Below, in pieces: positions 12,001 to 25,500 of a DNA stretch of 64,000 bases; the first letter of the stretch is position 1, and each line of letters begins with the position of its first letter. The notes under the pieces were generated by a model. The model saw only the letters and a list, made by a program, of their open reading frames with translations. It searched no databases and was not told the origin of the DNA. A program made the position numbers and the translations under genes. Location: NCBI GenBank assembly GCA_013397795.1, contig VZTJ01001765.1, forward strand, positions 310,001 to 374,000, given 5' to 3'. The stretch comes from Orthonyx spaldingii (taxonomy: Eukaryota > Chordata > Aves > Passeriformes > Orthonychidae).

Positions 12001-12434
12001 ACGTTTTTTAAAGAATACTAAATTTTTATCTCACTGTCAAATCTGTAATTATAGTCCTCTAAAATTTGTAAAAGCTATGAATATTAATGTGCAAAACCCC
12101 CTGTATCGCAGTAATTTCATCTTATATTTCCAAGAGAAAAAGGCAGCACTTCCTTTTCTTCCCAAATATGAGATGCATCCATGCCTTAGAGTACAAGACA
12201 CCTCAATGGATTTAATTTAAAATCCCATTAATTCAAATTTACTTTTCCTGAGGAAAGGCAACAGTCATTGCTGTTATTTTGTGTTAGTTATTAGCGTAAC
12301 CTTAAGAATAACTTCTTTCTTCATATTTGTTAAATGGAAGCATGAAGTGATTTAAGAGTTGTATTAGAATGATGAAAATTCTTACCAAAACCAGTAGGTC
12401 TTGGCTTGAGAGACAAGTTGGCTGGCTTATTTCT
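6037..12434. other. Unique DNA, no gene recognised
   Basis: No repeat family or gene was recognised. Slightly GC-richer patches occur at about 7250-7700 and 9470-9860. The second holds overlapping open frames of 113 codons (minus) and 134 codons (plus, 9554-9958) with no recognisable domain. A small imperfect tandem duplication is listed at 9236-9281. Confidence 0.6.
9236..9281. repeat. Imperfect 23-bp tandem duplication
   Basis: Two adjacent copies of a GAAAAAA-(T)ATATATTCTGGAA unit are present, differing by one or two bases in the A run and at one A/T position. It looks like a simple replication-slippage duplication. Confidence 0.7.
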
Positions 12435-12672
12435 ACAGCCTTTTACAGTCCTTCTGGATGGAAGTATGACCCTCTAACATATCAAACACTCATCTCAATT
12501 TTGTGTCATCTGCAAACCTGCTGCCAACATCCAGATTACTAATAAAGATGTTAAACAGGGCTGGAGCTAGTATGGACCTGTGGGCTACACCACCAGGTCA
12601 CCAACCTCCAACTAGACTTTGGGCCACCGATCACTACCCTCTGCACCCAGCCATTCAGCCAGCAATTTACAT
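12435..12672 (-). mobile_element. CR1 LINE fragment (ORF2 reverse-transcriptase region)
   Basis: The plus strand reads like the complement of the CR1 ORF2 segment around and downstream of the reverse-transcriptase active site. Landmarks are TTTTGTGTCATCTGCAAAC (about 12500), AAAGATGTTAAACAGGGCTGG (about 12544), a segment like the one encoding LFGPS after the active site, and CAGCCATTCAGCCAGCAA at the end. The fragment lacks the CR1 3' end, so it is internal, truncated on both sides, and shows many substitutions. It is not coding today. Confidence 0.8.
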
Positions 12673-15600
12673 ATACTAAGGACAGTAGTTTCTGTGTTTC
12701 CATTTTAACTTTGGGTGAGAATTATACAAATCTTCACATGTCTTCTAAAAGGTCTTCTAAAGAAACAAGCAAGACAAAACAGCTGTTGCCAAAAGAGATG
12801 TAAGAAATTTATTCAAATGAATGTTCTGAGATGACTAAATGGAAAACTGCTTCTGGCACACAAGTCCAAAATCACTAATCCTAATCCATGATCAGTATAT
12901 AATAAAACTAACCTAAAATAATAATAAAAAAAAACCATTCAAAGCTCTGTGTGGTGCAGAGGGTGGTTGTGACGCCCACTTCACTTGCTGAAAGATGTCT
13001 TCTGAAACCACTGACAATCTACAGTGTGTTACATACCCATTGAGAAGAAAGGTTTTCCCTCATGATTCTGAAGAAGTTAAATTATTTTAAAAATTCACAT
13101 GTAATGACACTAAAGCAGTGCATAAAGTGTTAAACTAGCTCCCTGGTGATCATCTAAAAATCAAATAGAAAAGATTAACAACTTTATATGAGCACCAAAC
13201 ATACTTTAGTCATACTTTGAACTGGATAGACATTAACCAGACTTCCTCCAAAAGCCAGCCAGACCACTGAAGTGGTGCTATGCCTGAGCTGAACTGACAG
13301 GTCTGCCAAGGTCAGTTCTGGAACTGAACTATCATGTTAACACTGACATCAGCTACCTAGGCCGAAGGATGGGCAAAGCAACTCAGGTATGCCTACAAAT
13401 AAAAACCTAAATGTATCCAGCATGAATATTCAGTATTAGAGTGGCACTAATCAGATACCTATTTTGTAGTTCTAAAGTAACAAAGTGCTGTATTTTTCCC
13501 ATCCAGCTATTTTCTTAAGCAACAAGGCATTTTTCTTTGTGCTGTAGAAACAATCAACATGTTTATCTCAGCCTTGTGATTTCAGCAGCACATCCATGCT
13601 TGGAAAGAACCACCTCTATTTATCCGTCCATGCATTTTCAGAGGTTTAAGGATTTCATGACTACCAGCCTGTTTTCTTTGTTTTGATTTTAAGTACAGAA
13701 CTGTAAAGAAAAAACCCAACAGATTTACCTCCTTGGCATAGTTTCAGCATTACCATGGTTTTGACACTTCTTGACACTTATGGTTAGCTGAAAAGCCAAC
13801 GCTATACAGGACAAGTAGTTAAAAAGCTCTTATAGCAGGCATTGGCAGGCATTTCTGTGGGAGACAGTTGTGCACAGCGTCCCAGCTGATGCCCCTAAGC
13901 AGCAGGCAGCAGACAGTGGCTGCCAGAGGAAGCTCTTGCTGGAGAGACACCATTCTGAGACCAAACCCAACAAAATTCTGCCATAAAGCAGAGCTAAAAG
14001 AAAATGCTAAGTCGAGGAGACAGCTTCTGGCTTTTCCCATTTATTTTTGGAGGGCTCCTCGGCCTCCAGGGCCAAAGGCAAGGTGATTGCAGCATGCTGT
14101 GAAGCGAGACACCCTGGGAAGCATGAAATCATTAAAACACTCGTTTAGACAGAAGGAGAAAAGATGAGTGAGTACGAATTCTAAGCTGAAAAAAAATCCT
14201 CTTTGTATAACATCTTGATTACTGTAACACCTAGTCACTTTCCAAAAGTCAATTCAGTAACATGCTTCAGATTCTTCTCTTTTTAATCCACATTTTCTTT
14301 TTTTCCCCCAGACATTATGTAGTTTTAAGGATTTCTTAAGATTACTCTGTTCCTGGTACCCACCCTCCATTACAAAAAAAAAGAAAAATACCTTCCAACA
14401 GAAACAGAGAATGCAGGTGTTCATCTCTGCAGCTCTTATCTGAGGTTCTGCTTCATAGCCTTGGATAAGCACCAGAGAAAAGCCTGTGTGTGCAAATAGG
14501 TTTTATCCTTGCTGCACACATTACACTGTGGCACAGGAACAGTTATTGACCATACACATCATCTCTAAACTTCAGGTGAGAAGCTAGGCATCCTAACCTC
14601 ATTCTGTTTGGCATCTTCAAGTTGTTAAAGAGCTTTTTTCTTGAAGACTTGTATAGAGAATAGACTGAAAAGAATGACTGACCCTCGAAGCCTTCACTGC
14701 TTTATTAAAATCCCTTAAAGCAAACTTTCTTAAGGGCTTATGTCTAACTTGCCCAGGCATTATTAATGCAATATTATTATTTAGCTGAAAGGCAATGAAT
14801 TCCACAAAAGGCACACTGGTTGCCACGACTCAGCAGTTTTCCTAAGAGCTTACTATGCTAAACAACATTAACATGAGATAACAAAAAAAAGGAAATCACT
14901 AATAAGAAATTCGAATACTTCCAACCCTGAACGCTTAATGGGTTCTTTATGTAGAATTCCACTAATAGCATCTCTGTTCCAGATGCAGGCTTCCAAAAGT
15001 TTTTGCTGCTGTCAGCTTTTATATCATCACCTTTTATGCACTGTTTTAGCCTGCTCCTGGTTTTCTCTAATCTGTTCTCTACCATAATGAATTAGCTGTT
15101 TTCTAAAAATGTGAAGTAAACAAACAGGAAAAAAACTGGAGACACTGAAACTGCTACAGCACCAAAATAGTTGCATAACAGAAAAAAATTGCCAGTAGTG
15201 CCTTGGATTTGATAGTTATGCTTCAGAAATGCCTTTAATAAATTATTTTGTAGGGATTGAAATATTGCTTCTGTACTGTTTGAAGGGCAGTAGTAGTCAC
15301 GGTAGGACTTTAAATTCACCAGGGCTTTCCAAAGTGCAAGTTCTCAAAAACAGCTCAGAAAATATAAGATGGGATACAGTTACTGCTTGCATGGATGAAT
15401 GTCCATGTAATGAAAGGAGCACAACCCTCCTTAAGCTACATGCTTACAGCCAGGTCTAAGGATCAGACACTAAAATAAAATAAATTGGGTGAGCCACATC
15501 ACACAGTCGGTGACCTGGTAGTCTTTGTTTTGGACTGAGTTGCAGTCTTGTTTAAATCTGTATAAAGTTAGAAATAATGCATACACCTGGCAGACAGGCT

Positions 15601-18600
15601 TGAAGCCTTTTGCATCTGTTCATAGCTGTATCTCAGCAGCAGCAAGGGAAAGTTACCACTGAAGGGCCAACAGAGGCTTTTTCATCCTCTTACCAACAAA
15701 TATCTAATCCACTGCAAAATTAAAATCTCAAACTGCATTAGAATTAGCTAGCTGCACCAAGATTTTCACTTGGAAAGCTGTCACTATGTCTTTTTTCTGT
15801 ACTTATGCCCCCTCAGAAGAGATCATCCTCTTGCCCATATTAAGGGAAACACTGTATTGGGAGCTCAGTGGAAGACACTGTGCTTGAGGATTTAGGGATC
15901 TTGAACTGGCAGTGCACACTCCTTTGGGCATTGTACTTAGAAGCCCAAATGTTAGCATGAGCAGCACTGTCAGGGAACCTGCTGGCACGCCCCAGGTGCT
16001 CCTGGTGGATGACACGGCAGAGATGCCATGCCAGGCTCTTAGGAGAAATGACTGCTTGTTACACAAAATAAAAGCCACTCTGAGAGGGAAGAGGAATCTA
16101 TCCACAGACAGCACTTGCACAGTATGCTGTGGGAAAAGCCACCTGGGTCGATCTGAGGCTGCATGATCAAGGGGTTCCAAATCTCTGAAGGGACACAAGA
16201 TTTAACCGCTGTGTTTCTCTTTTTATTCTTCCTTATTAATATGGCTATCGTATCATGCTGTTCATTGGCCAGACTTTCTTAGTGAGATCCAAAAAGAACT
16301 CCACAATATCTCCCTCCCTCCCCCTAGTGCAGAATTAATACAAAAAGTGAACAAAAAGAAAAATAGCTGAGCTATACGGCCCTCATGTCATCTGTTTCAT
16401 TTTCATTACTCTGCATTAGCTTTACAATTTCTGGGCTCTCAAATTTATATACAGCTATGAATGCAACTTTAGATATGCTGTAGGAATATCATCTTTATAT
16501 AAGCTATCCAGTTTAATATATGTGTATACAGTTTAATATATCATTGGCTGGGTCCTCCTGTACTATGGAAAAAAGAAAAATTCTAATGATGAATATAATG
16601 AAGTTGGAAACAGCACTTAGTATAATCACTCTAAAATAATAAGGTATTGAATTAAATGTTCTTTAAAACAGTAAAAAAATTACAATAAAATTATGTTTTG
16701 CTAAAAAAGAGTCTTATAATGATGTACAACAGTTGATTAAATCCAAGTCCAAAGTCATCACCCAACAATTCAAAAAGTATATATTCTGCCAAGGCATCTA
16801 GACTATGAACAATGAAAGGGTATATTCAAGACAGTACTGTAACACTTCAGCCAAAATTCCAACAGACACTCTGTTCTTTTCTTGTAAAGTCACATGTTGC
16901 AAACAACTACTTTCAATATCAAACGTAAACAAAATTTTGAGAGTAATCTGAAAAACAAGTTAAACCTTGAAATCAAATTGTTTATTCAGTCCTATGCAAC
17001 TAATTGGAGACAACTGGTGATTACAAACAAATTTAGTTTTCTTAATAATGCTCATCAGAAGATCCAAAACACTTACCACTATAGCAAAAAAATCTAAAAT
17101 AGTCATGGAAGGGAGAAATTAGCACCTTTGTTTAATTATTACAAAAAAGGTGGAACACACCACAAAAGACAAATAAATTTCAGCAGAAACACAATTGTAA
17201 AAGTAAAGGACACATCTCAGATTAAGGTAGGATTTAGGATTTACAGGCTCTTCAAAAATTAAGCTGTTAACACCACCATTGTGCATTCAAACCTGACAGA
17301 AGTGATAACTGCAACCAGAACTGTGATGACAACCTGTGTCATGAAAAGCACTGAAACACAATTTCCAGTAAAATAATGAATACTTACACATCTTATAAAC
17401 CAGTAAAGGGGTAAAAAAAATAAGAAGAAGGCAACAAGCAAGTTTCTAAAAAAATTCACCAATAAGAAGAGATGGAGATAGAGGAGAGGCAGGAAAAAGA
17501 AGTACAAAGTGGGTAAATCAACACCAGAGGCTGTTTTTGCAGAGAAAACTCTCCCTTCTAAAGCTCCTCATCTTAAAATAACACCAGAGCTGTTTTTCTC
17601 ACTTGTATATAAATGACAACATTTATAATTTTAATTTACATGAATTATTTTACCAAAGTCAATGGTAACTGCTCTACTTCACTTTGTAAGAGTCACAAAA
17701 CCTGGTATCATATATTTACGATTATTCAAAAAGGGACTAAGCATTCACACAGACACACATTCACCAATGCTCTAGAAATCAACATGTTGCACCTCTGTAG
17801 TATATTTCTCTTCTAATTTTACAAACTTTATTTCTTAGAACTTGGCAGGATAAAAGGGTTAGATATTTTCAATCTCTCATTTGGTTACAATCAGTGGACA
17901 CATCCACAGTCACACCACTGCATGACTGCTAGTCCTGCTCCCACCCATGCAGCAGGTAATTGTCCTTAAATAAAAATCCTGAATGACAGAACAACTTTCG
18001 AGCATTCAGGCAGAGCCTGAAATAATGGTAACAACACAAAATTTTCTTCAAGCATTATTAAAATAACACACGATTGGTTCAGAAGCAGAAGTTAACTTGA
18101 TTTAAGGTGAAGTGTAAATGTAAAACAGAATAATGGATAAATCATGAGGAAAAATGAATTCTGACTGCATTGATAGTCACCTGGCAAAACTAGAATATAG
18201 CAGAAAGTAAGTGATTGGTATGCAGTGATGCTAGCCAAAAACTACAATAAATACTGCAGGCAAAATCAATTCTGCCCATTTGTTTTGAAAAAGAAGAAAA
18301 AGCCTCTTTCAGGTATTCCATTCCTTCCTTGTCCCCCACCCATCTACTGTCAATTGCTTCTTCTTCTGGTACTTTCTTGCCTAAGAGAGATCATAAAGAG
18401 GGCAAAGGAATGAATACATTTGGACCCACTCCCCAAATAACCAGTGAAAATCCTGACTGTGACACTAAAGCTGCCTGCTTCAGCGTGACTGCCAGGCCAC
18501 AGCTTGTGCCCCACCTGAGACAGGATGGTTTGCATTAGCTACAGCACAACAGCCCAGCAGGAATCCTGCCACACACAAGGCCAGTGATACAGCCCCTAAG

Positions 18601-21600
18601 CACTTAATTATTCAAACCTGCCACTCTTCATCCTCTTTTGTTTGTTTGTTAATTACAAATACTTACATCTTCTTGGAGTTTGAGCCCTTTGGGCCTTATA
18701 AGTTCATTTCTTTTCTTCATAATACTAATTAGAAATATTCCAACTTTATAGATCCCCCGTACACAACTCCAGACTTAGGTAGTTAGAGAAGAACATTGAA
18801 GTATTTCACCAGTTTATTGCAGTGAGTATAATACCCGATGTCCAGCATTCAGTGTAGTAACACAGGTAGAAAAAACCCCTAAATCAATCCAATATTTAAT
18901 AAACTTATTATGCTAATTTAATTTAAAATGATACAGTATCTGTCTTACTGGGTTTAACATTTTTATATAAGCCTCAATAATTAACCAATCAGGAAAGCAA
19001 TTTATCAGACCCAAATATTGGTCCACATAGCATCATCTCCAAAATCCAGTGAAATCAATGTCTCTACAACAAACAGAATACAAAGAAAGTATGTGTGCAA
19101 TTGTTTTAGCTGCACTGCAGTTTTCAGCATTTCATAATGAAAATGTTTGCATTTATAGCCTTCAGTATATATATTCACACACTTAAAACAAAGTCTACCT
19201 CAATTTTGTCTTTGGAAAGAGAACAATAAGAAAATTTAATTTACTAAAATCTTTTGACTAGTGATACTCATTTCCTAAAAAATAAGACTAGCAGACAAGC
19301 AATTAAGAGGTAAGCTTTTTAAGAGTAACAGCTAAAGCTAACAGATAGCAAAGGTTAAAAACAAGCAGTCTACAAATCAAACTAATAAAAACATGGTTAT
19401 TTCTCAAAGAAAATGAATTATTTATTCCAGCTTTATTGTAAATACATTTTAGGAAGCACATGTTTCTAATACACCAATTTGAAACAATGGTTGCAATACA
19501 AATTTGTTTCCAATTTCAGTATTTGCAATACATGTTTATTATTAAAAATAGATGCTGTTCCTCACAGAGTGTTCATAAGGACTGGCACAAATTCTCTGTA
19601 GAAATGAGAAAAAAATCAAGAAGCAGTGTTTGATTTACAGAATTTATATATGAAATGGAGAAAGGATTTATTTCCAGTCATGGCAATTTTATATGCTAAC
19701 TTTATGTGCACTGTTCAGTGGTGTTAAAAAATATGCCTGCTTCTCATAGCCTTGTCCCTAATGACATATCTGCTGATTTCACATTTTAATTTTAAAGTCA
19801 GATTTAAAGAAAATAAATAACCATATAAAAATAATACTTTCATACAAGACTCTTAAAAATTTTAACAGGTAGACAAAGATCATATAAGAATGACAGTTCA
19901 ATGCAGAAATACATTTAAAAAAACCCCAAACCAAACAACCTTCCTCCAAAATAGTTTTTTCAGTTCCTGTTGTAGGATACTCTGTAACTGCATAACCGCA
20001 GGTACATCCTAAACTTTGAGAATAAATATGCATTATGGAGAAAGGAAATCCAAGAGCAACAGAAGTTCAAAGCATTTCTTTGTTTCAATGGTAGCAGTAA
20101 ACAACTGTCACTGCAAGTCCTTTACTCACAAGCTCATATACATGACTGTGAATTCTGACAATTCAGTTTTCTGAGTACTCAGTGAAACAGTGCAACAAAC
20201 AAACTTGATTTTTATTAAATTAACACAAGCTTTCCAATCTTTGACATAATTTATCTTTTTGATTTACACTAAGGAACTAACTTGAAAAAAATAAAGAGCC
20301 TTTGCAGTATTTTGCAAAAACTTCTGCAAAAGCAAGACATATAAATGTATTACTGTATATATCTCTGTCTCTCTTACCACAAAAACTACTTCATTATACA
20401 TGGCAGTGATTTTCCAAGAAATAACAAGAAGTGAAAATTATTTCAAATAAGTGTTCCATGTCTAGAAGTCATCCCAGAAGAGATAATACAGTTATGAGAG
20501 CTATATTAGGAAAGTAAAAATGAGAGCTTCTTCCTGACCTTAAAACATAAAATGTTCCTACAGTTTAACAGGATTGATGTTCACATCTTCTAGTTACTCA
20601 TCTCATTTGTCTTCTTAATCTTTGCTTGCCACAGATTTTTTTGTGTACATGGTAGAAGCCACAATGTCCTAGCATTTTCCAGACATCCAAGAAAGGATGG
20701 TCCATGCCCCAGGGAGCTCAGACCCTGAAGACAGGCAGGCAAGTAGAGAAAAGTCAGGAAAAACAAAATTAACAAGTCAAGCTAAATATCTACATTCACT
20801 ACTGGTATCACAACAAAATTGACCTGTAAGCTGTGAAGGTGACAAGCTAAAAGGGTGATTTGTGGAGGGGAACAACCAGCAGATGAATCCTTCTAGATTG
20901 TGCCATGCACTGATGCACTTTCTGCAGAGCAGAAAGCAAAACTGAGTCTGAAAAAAGCTGACAAACAAGCAAGTAGGAAGCTTGACAAGAGAAACGTAAG
21001 CAGAAAGTGATAGTTATATACTGTCTTTCATGTTCTAGTTTACCTTCTGTCACTTCTTAGCTTCTAAGTAATTCCTTTAATAAAGCCCTAGTAGCATAAT
21101 AAATCTAAATCATTTGGGTTCTGTGAACATTCTCAAAACAGTAGTTCCTTATACCTCAACCACACAAAAACAGTTATTTCAACAGAAAAGCCATTCTGTT
21201 TCCTTCATTGAGGATATCCATCAGAGAATGTGCTGGACCTAAAATGCAGTCCTTGCTGTGAGACTGGAAATCCAAATTTAATTTTTATCTTATTTTTCTG
21301 AACTACTTTTTTCAAATTTAATAGATTGAGTGTTGTACAAACCTTGTTATATAATTCTGCATAGTGAATGATGTAACACATCGGGTTTTCACAAAGCAAA
21401 ACAACATTCCAAGACCCTCAAAACTAGCAGAAGGGAGCTGTGTGGATACCAGGTTTGTGCCACAAGTACAGACTCCCTGTTTCTGTCCTTAATTTTTCCT
21501 CCTTACTTGCCAATAAATCATGACTAAAGTCTGCTAACACTTTTTTTTGTAAGGGTTTTTTTTTTTAATAAATATTTAGGAGTAAGATCAAGGCTCTGAT

Positions 21601-21690
21601 CCAAAAATCTCTAAAAGCTGTTCAGACTTCCATAATATTAAAAATGTTATATCAACTTCCTGTTTGAATGAATTACAAATCTTCTTATAT
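12673..21690. other. Unique DNA with a possible ancient repeat scrap
   Basis: No gene was recognised. GC-richer patches at about 13850-14110 and 15850-16190 hold open frames of up to 131 codons (15803-16198, minus) that do not resemble known proteins. At 17521-17537 and 17581-17596 a 16-17-bp motif (ACACCAGAGCTGTTTTT type) is duplicated 60 bp apart. At 20690-20750 a short stretch resembles the tail of an ancient L2-like LINE and is listed separately. T-rich runs occur at 21541-21568. Confidence 0.55.
20690..20750 (+). repeat. Possible ancient L2-like LINE scrap
   Basis: GGTCCATGCCCCAGGGAGCTC followed by a C/A-rich segment and AGACAGGCAGGCAAG resembles the common tail of ancient L2-type elements, in which a 'gtccctgcc...gagct' segment precedes a purine-rich stretch. 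The match is short and from memory. Confidence 0.25.
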
Positions 21691-22833
21691 GATAGAGTCA
21701 CAGAATGTCTGAGGCTGGAAGGGACCTCTGGAGGTCACCCAGCCCATCCCTTTTGCCTCAAGCTGGACCATTTACAGCCCAGGACCATGTCCAGACTCCT
21801 TTTGATTCACCCCAAGGATGTGGAGTCCAGAACCCCCGTGGGTAACCTGTGCCAATGCTCAGTCTCCCTCACAGTAAGAGTTTCCTGATGTTCAGAGGGA
21901 ACCTCCTGTGTTACAGTTTGTACCAATTGCCTCAGGTCCCATCACTGGACAGTAGAGAGAGAAGTCAGGCTTGGACTTCTTTGCACAGTTCCTTCAGATA
22001 TTTATAAAAATTGAGCTGTCTCTTCTCCAGGCTATAAAGTCCCAGCTCTCAGCCTTTCCCCACTAAAGAGATGCTCAAGATCTGTAATCATATTTGTGAC
22101 CCTTTGTTGGGCTCTCTCCACTGGACCCACTCCAGGTTCTCCACATCTTTCTTCTACTGGGGAGCCCAGAAGTGGAAACTCCACACCAAGTGTGGCTTCA
22201 TCAGTGCTGAGTAGAAGGGATGGATGACCTCCCTTAGCCTGCTGGCAATACTTTGCCCAGTACAGCTCAGGCACCACTCGACTTCTTTGTCACAAGGGTG
22301 CATGACTGGCTTATTTCACCTTGGTGTCTACCAGGACCTTTATGTCCTTTCTGCAAAGCTGCTTTCCAGTTGCCTGTGGCTGTACTTCCCCAGCTCCAGG
22401 ATTTTGCACTTCTCCATGTTGAATTTCATTATGTCCCTGTGTGCCCCACTGTATGCAGTAAAACCCTTTGGTATATCAGCTACTCCTCCCAGTTTTGTGT
22501 CTACTGCAAACTTGCTCAGGGTACACCCTGCTCCATTCTCCAGATCCTTAATGAAGATAGTAAACAGGACTGGACTCAGTATTGACTCCTGGGTCAATTA
22601 TTAACTTCTAGTTACTGGCCTCCAACTAAACTCCGTGCCACTAATCACTGGCTGTTCTACCAGTTTTCAACCCAGTCATTAAATCACAGAAGTTTATCAC
22701 TGGTCAAGCATTACCTCCCCTTGGTGAATCCATGCTGACTGCTCCTTATGACCTTCTTGTCCTTCATATGCCTGGAAATTTCAACTAAACTCTCTTTACA
22801 GACCCCCTTTCAGGAGGTCAATGTAGCTGGAAT
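21691..22833 (-). mobile_element. CR1 LINE, 5'-truncated, ORF2 end plus 3' terminus
   Basis: Read on the minus strand, the element runs from reverse-transcriptase coding sequence (from about 22830) through the active-site region (about 22550) to the CR1 3' end at 21691. There the plus strand starts GATAGAGTCACAGAATGTC, the complement of the ATTCTGTGACTCTATC-type 3' repeat. Standard CR1 landmarks are present, such as TTGGTGAATCCATGCTGACT (about 22720) and CTGGAAGGGACCTCTGGAGG (about 21715). The reading frame is broken many times. No target-site duplication is expected or seen for CR1. It is a dead, fairly old copy. Confidence 0.93.
22340..22597 (-). pseudogene. CR1 reverse-transcriptase remnant with altered active site
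   Basis: This is the longest surviving open stretch of the CR1 copy, 85 codons. It matches the CR1 reverse-transcriptase core: an SPVLFTIFIKDLENG segment (residues about 7-21), then CTLSKFAVDTKLGGVAD (about 25-41), then NMEKCKILELG. In active CR1 the second segment carries FADD, whose aspartates bind the catalytic metal. Here the first aspartate is valine, so the enzyme could not work even if expressed. The ATG that opens the frame is not the natural start; this is an internal slice of ORF2. Confidence 0.88.
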
Positions 22834-24789
22834 ACTAATGTACACTAGATACTTGTGAAGCCCCTAGAGCAGCCAAGTGAGAGAAGCATCACGCATTGGG
22901 ATGCAGCGAGCATCTCTAATGCCATGCTCCGAATTTCAAAGAATAATATTTAACAACAGGCAGCTGGGCTGCAGTATTTGTTCAAATCAGACCAAAGTGT
23001 TACAATTATAGACTTCTAACCAAGATTAGAAGTAAGCAGGTATGCCCATATCCTAAAAATCCATCTTCCAAAGGCCGTGAGCTAACAAGAGCTGATGCTA
23101 GGAAAAAGCATGTTTCCACATAAAAGGGAAATTAGACTCTTTATGGAAACAGGTCTCTTGCTGGCTATACCTCAGCTCTCCTGTAGTGGCTAAAAAGACT
23201 TCTCTTTGTTCTCTGCCTTGGCTTCCTGTATCATCCTATTTCCATTCTACCTACTTTCAGTGAAAGCTTTCCCAGCAGAGATCATGTGCCATGAAAGTTC
23301 ATTTCTGATCTTAATTTGAACCACTAGGTGCTGCTGCAACACAGACAATAAATAATTACAGCATAAACTGTCCCACAAAATTACTTGGGATTTACACTGT
23401 ATGTGACAAAACTGACCTTAGGATACCATATGAGAACTCTTAGTACTGTCATCCTTCTGCCATGCTGCAACAGAAAATGAGCAGTTTCCAGCCTGGGGAC
23501 TGATCTTCTGTTTTTCTTGGACTACAAATTCACTGATCCAGAAATCAAAAGCAACACATGAAAATTAAGCATAGATCAGTCTGTCTGCCATTGTTCTTTC
23601 CTTCTAAGCTAAGTGTATAATGGCCAGAAATATAAAAAAGCTCACTCTCATAACTGAAATTTCCAGCAGTAACATGCTGAACAGCAGTAACAGAAGCAAG
23701 TAACATGCTGAATATTTCTAGTCAAGGTAAAACACTGGCAGCCTGGCCATCAGCCAGGACCTTTCTTTTGGATCTCCAATCTCTGAGAAACCCTAGTTAT
23801 CTGACTCTTCCCTAACACAGCATTTATCAGCATTACTAACTTAGCACAGCTCCCAGGACAAGTAGTCCCAGGATGAAGAATTCTTCTATTTGCATTCCCT
23901 CAGGTTGTATCAGGTTTATCTGGTTGTTAGCAAGTTAAAAAAGCTGATAAATGGAGAATGCGCTGCCACTGCCAGAATGGTCTGTCCAAGAAATTGGTAT
24001 GATTTGACAGAAATGTTATAACACTAATCTAACAGGTATGTAAATATGATTTGTGAACAAACAACATAGTTGTAACCAGAAGATTCACACAGCCAATGCA
24101 AACTGTATAAAATTTGAAATAAAACCGATGTCTTCTGTGGAAGATAAATTACATATTTTAAGTTGACTCTTTCAGTTCTATGACACATAGTGCTGACACT
24201 TTCTAGAGTCTGTTCTTCTCCAAATGAAAAAAAAAGAGAGAGGGAACATAGAGATTTCTATACTACATAGTAACATTATCACCTCTTTTTAGTGACAAAT
24301 ACAACACCGCCACTAACTATAAGAGCTGTTGCCTTAAAAATCACAAATATTTCTAATGTTCTAAGTAGTTATCAGGGAGTATATAAGATGTATCCAGAAC
24401 AGTCACCACTGTTGATTTCTTTTTATTGTCAGATTTTGATTGAACCCCTGGAGGTTCACAATGAAACAGTTAGTGAAGTTTAATGTAGAAGAGAGTACTC
24501 TCAATTTCCTTCTAACATCACGGACTAAATTAATTTCTTTTTTGGGAGGGCTTAAACTTGTCACTGCTGCTACCAAGAAATTCAAAATCATTCTATAAGG
24601 AAAGGGAAAACAATAGTGGATTATTATTTGAAACCTCCTATATGCCAGTGAAAAAATGCACAGCACATAATCATGCTGTCCAACCCCCTACAAGAAAGAG
24701 ACAGTAGGAAAACCGGTAGGTAGGCAGCTGACTGACTACACTCAGGTGCTGCATACAGCTTTGAGTTTAGGTGATAGCTGAGACATGAG
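22834..24789. other. Unique spacer between two CR1 copies
   Basis: About 2 kb with no gene or recognised repeat, lying between two CR1 elements that point away from each other. A 14-bp motif AGTAACATGCTGAA is duplicated at 23669-23682 and 23699-23712. Open frames are short. Confidence 0.6.
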
Positions 24790-25500
24790 CAGAAATACAG
24801 GCTGGGCGGAGAACGGATTGAGAGCAGCCCTGTTGAGAAGGACTTTGGGGTGCTGGTGGATGAGAGGTTGGACATGACCCAGAAATGTGAGCTCCCAGCC
24901 CAGAGAGCCAAATGTGTCCTGGGCTGCATCCAAAGCAGCGTGGGCAGCAGGGGAGGGAGGGGATTCTGCCCCTCTGCTCTGCTCTGGTGAGACCCCACCT
25001 GCAGTGCTGCATCCAGCTCTGGGGTCCCAGCACAGGAGGGACATGGAGCTGGTGGAGTGAGTCCAGAGGAGGGCCATGAAGATGATCAGAGGGCTGAAGC
25101 ACCTCTCCTGTGAAGACAGGCTGAGAGAGTTGGGGTTGTTCAGCCTGGAGAAGAGAAGGTTCTGGGGAGATCTTACAGCACCTTCCAGTACTTAAAGGAG
25201 GCTACAAGAGACTTTTTACAAGAGCGTGTAGTGACAGGACAAGAGGGAGTGGCTTCAAACTGCAAGAGGGTATGTCTCGATTAGGAAGAGACATTACGAA
25301 GAAGTTCTTTACTCTGAGGGTGGTGAGGCACTGGAACAGGTTGCCCAGAGAAGCTGTGGATGCCCCATCCCTGAGGGTTTTCAATGCTGGGTTGGATGGA
25401 GGCTTTGAACAACCTAGTCCGGTGGAAGGTTTCCCGGCCATGGCAGGGAGATGATCTTTAAGGATCTGTCCAACCCAAACCATTCTGTGATTCTGTGATC
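24790..25500 (+). mobile_element. CR1 LINE, 5'-truncated, well preserved 3' end
   Basis: The start is inside ORF2 after the active-site region. The frame from about 24797 reads YRLGGERIESSPVEKDFG and then LVDERLDMTQKCEL, as in CR1, until a stop near 24988. Further landmarks are AAGATGATCAGAGGGCTG (about 25079), CTGGAGAAGAGAAGG (about 25146) and GGAACAGGTTGCCCAGAG (about 25335). It ends in CCATTCTGTGATTCTGTGAT, the CR1 3' octamer repeat. Stops and frameshifts interrupt it, but it is closer to the family pattern than the neighbours at 21.7 and 50 kb, so it is probably younger. Open frames called on either strand here are by-products of the element. Confidence 0.95.

Noticed and set aside
22224..22604. 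Two plus-strand frames of 126 and 110 codons
   Set aside because: Antisense readings of the minus-strand CR1 reverse-transcriptase region.
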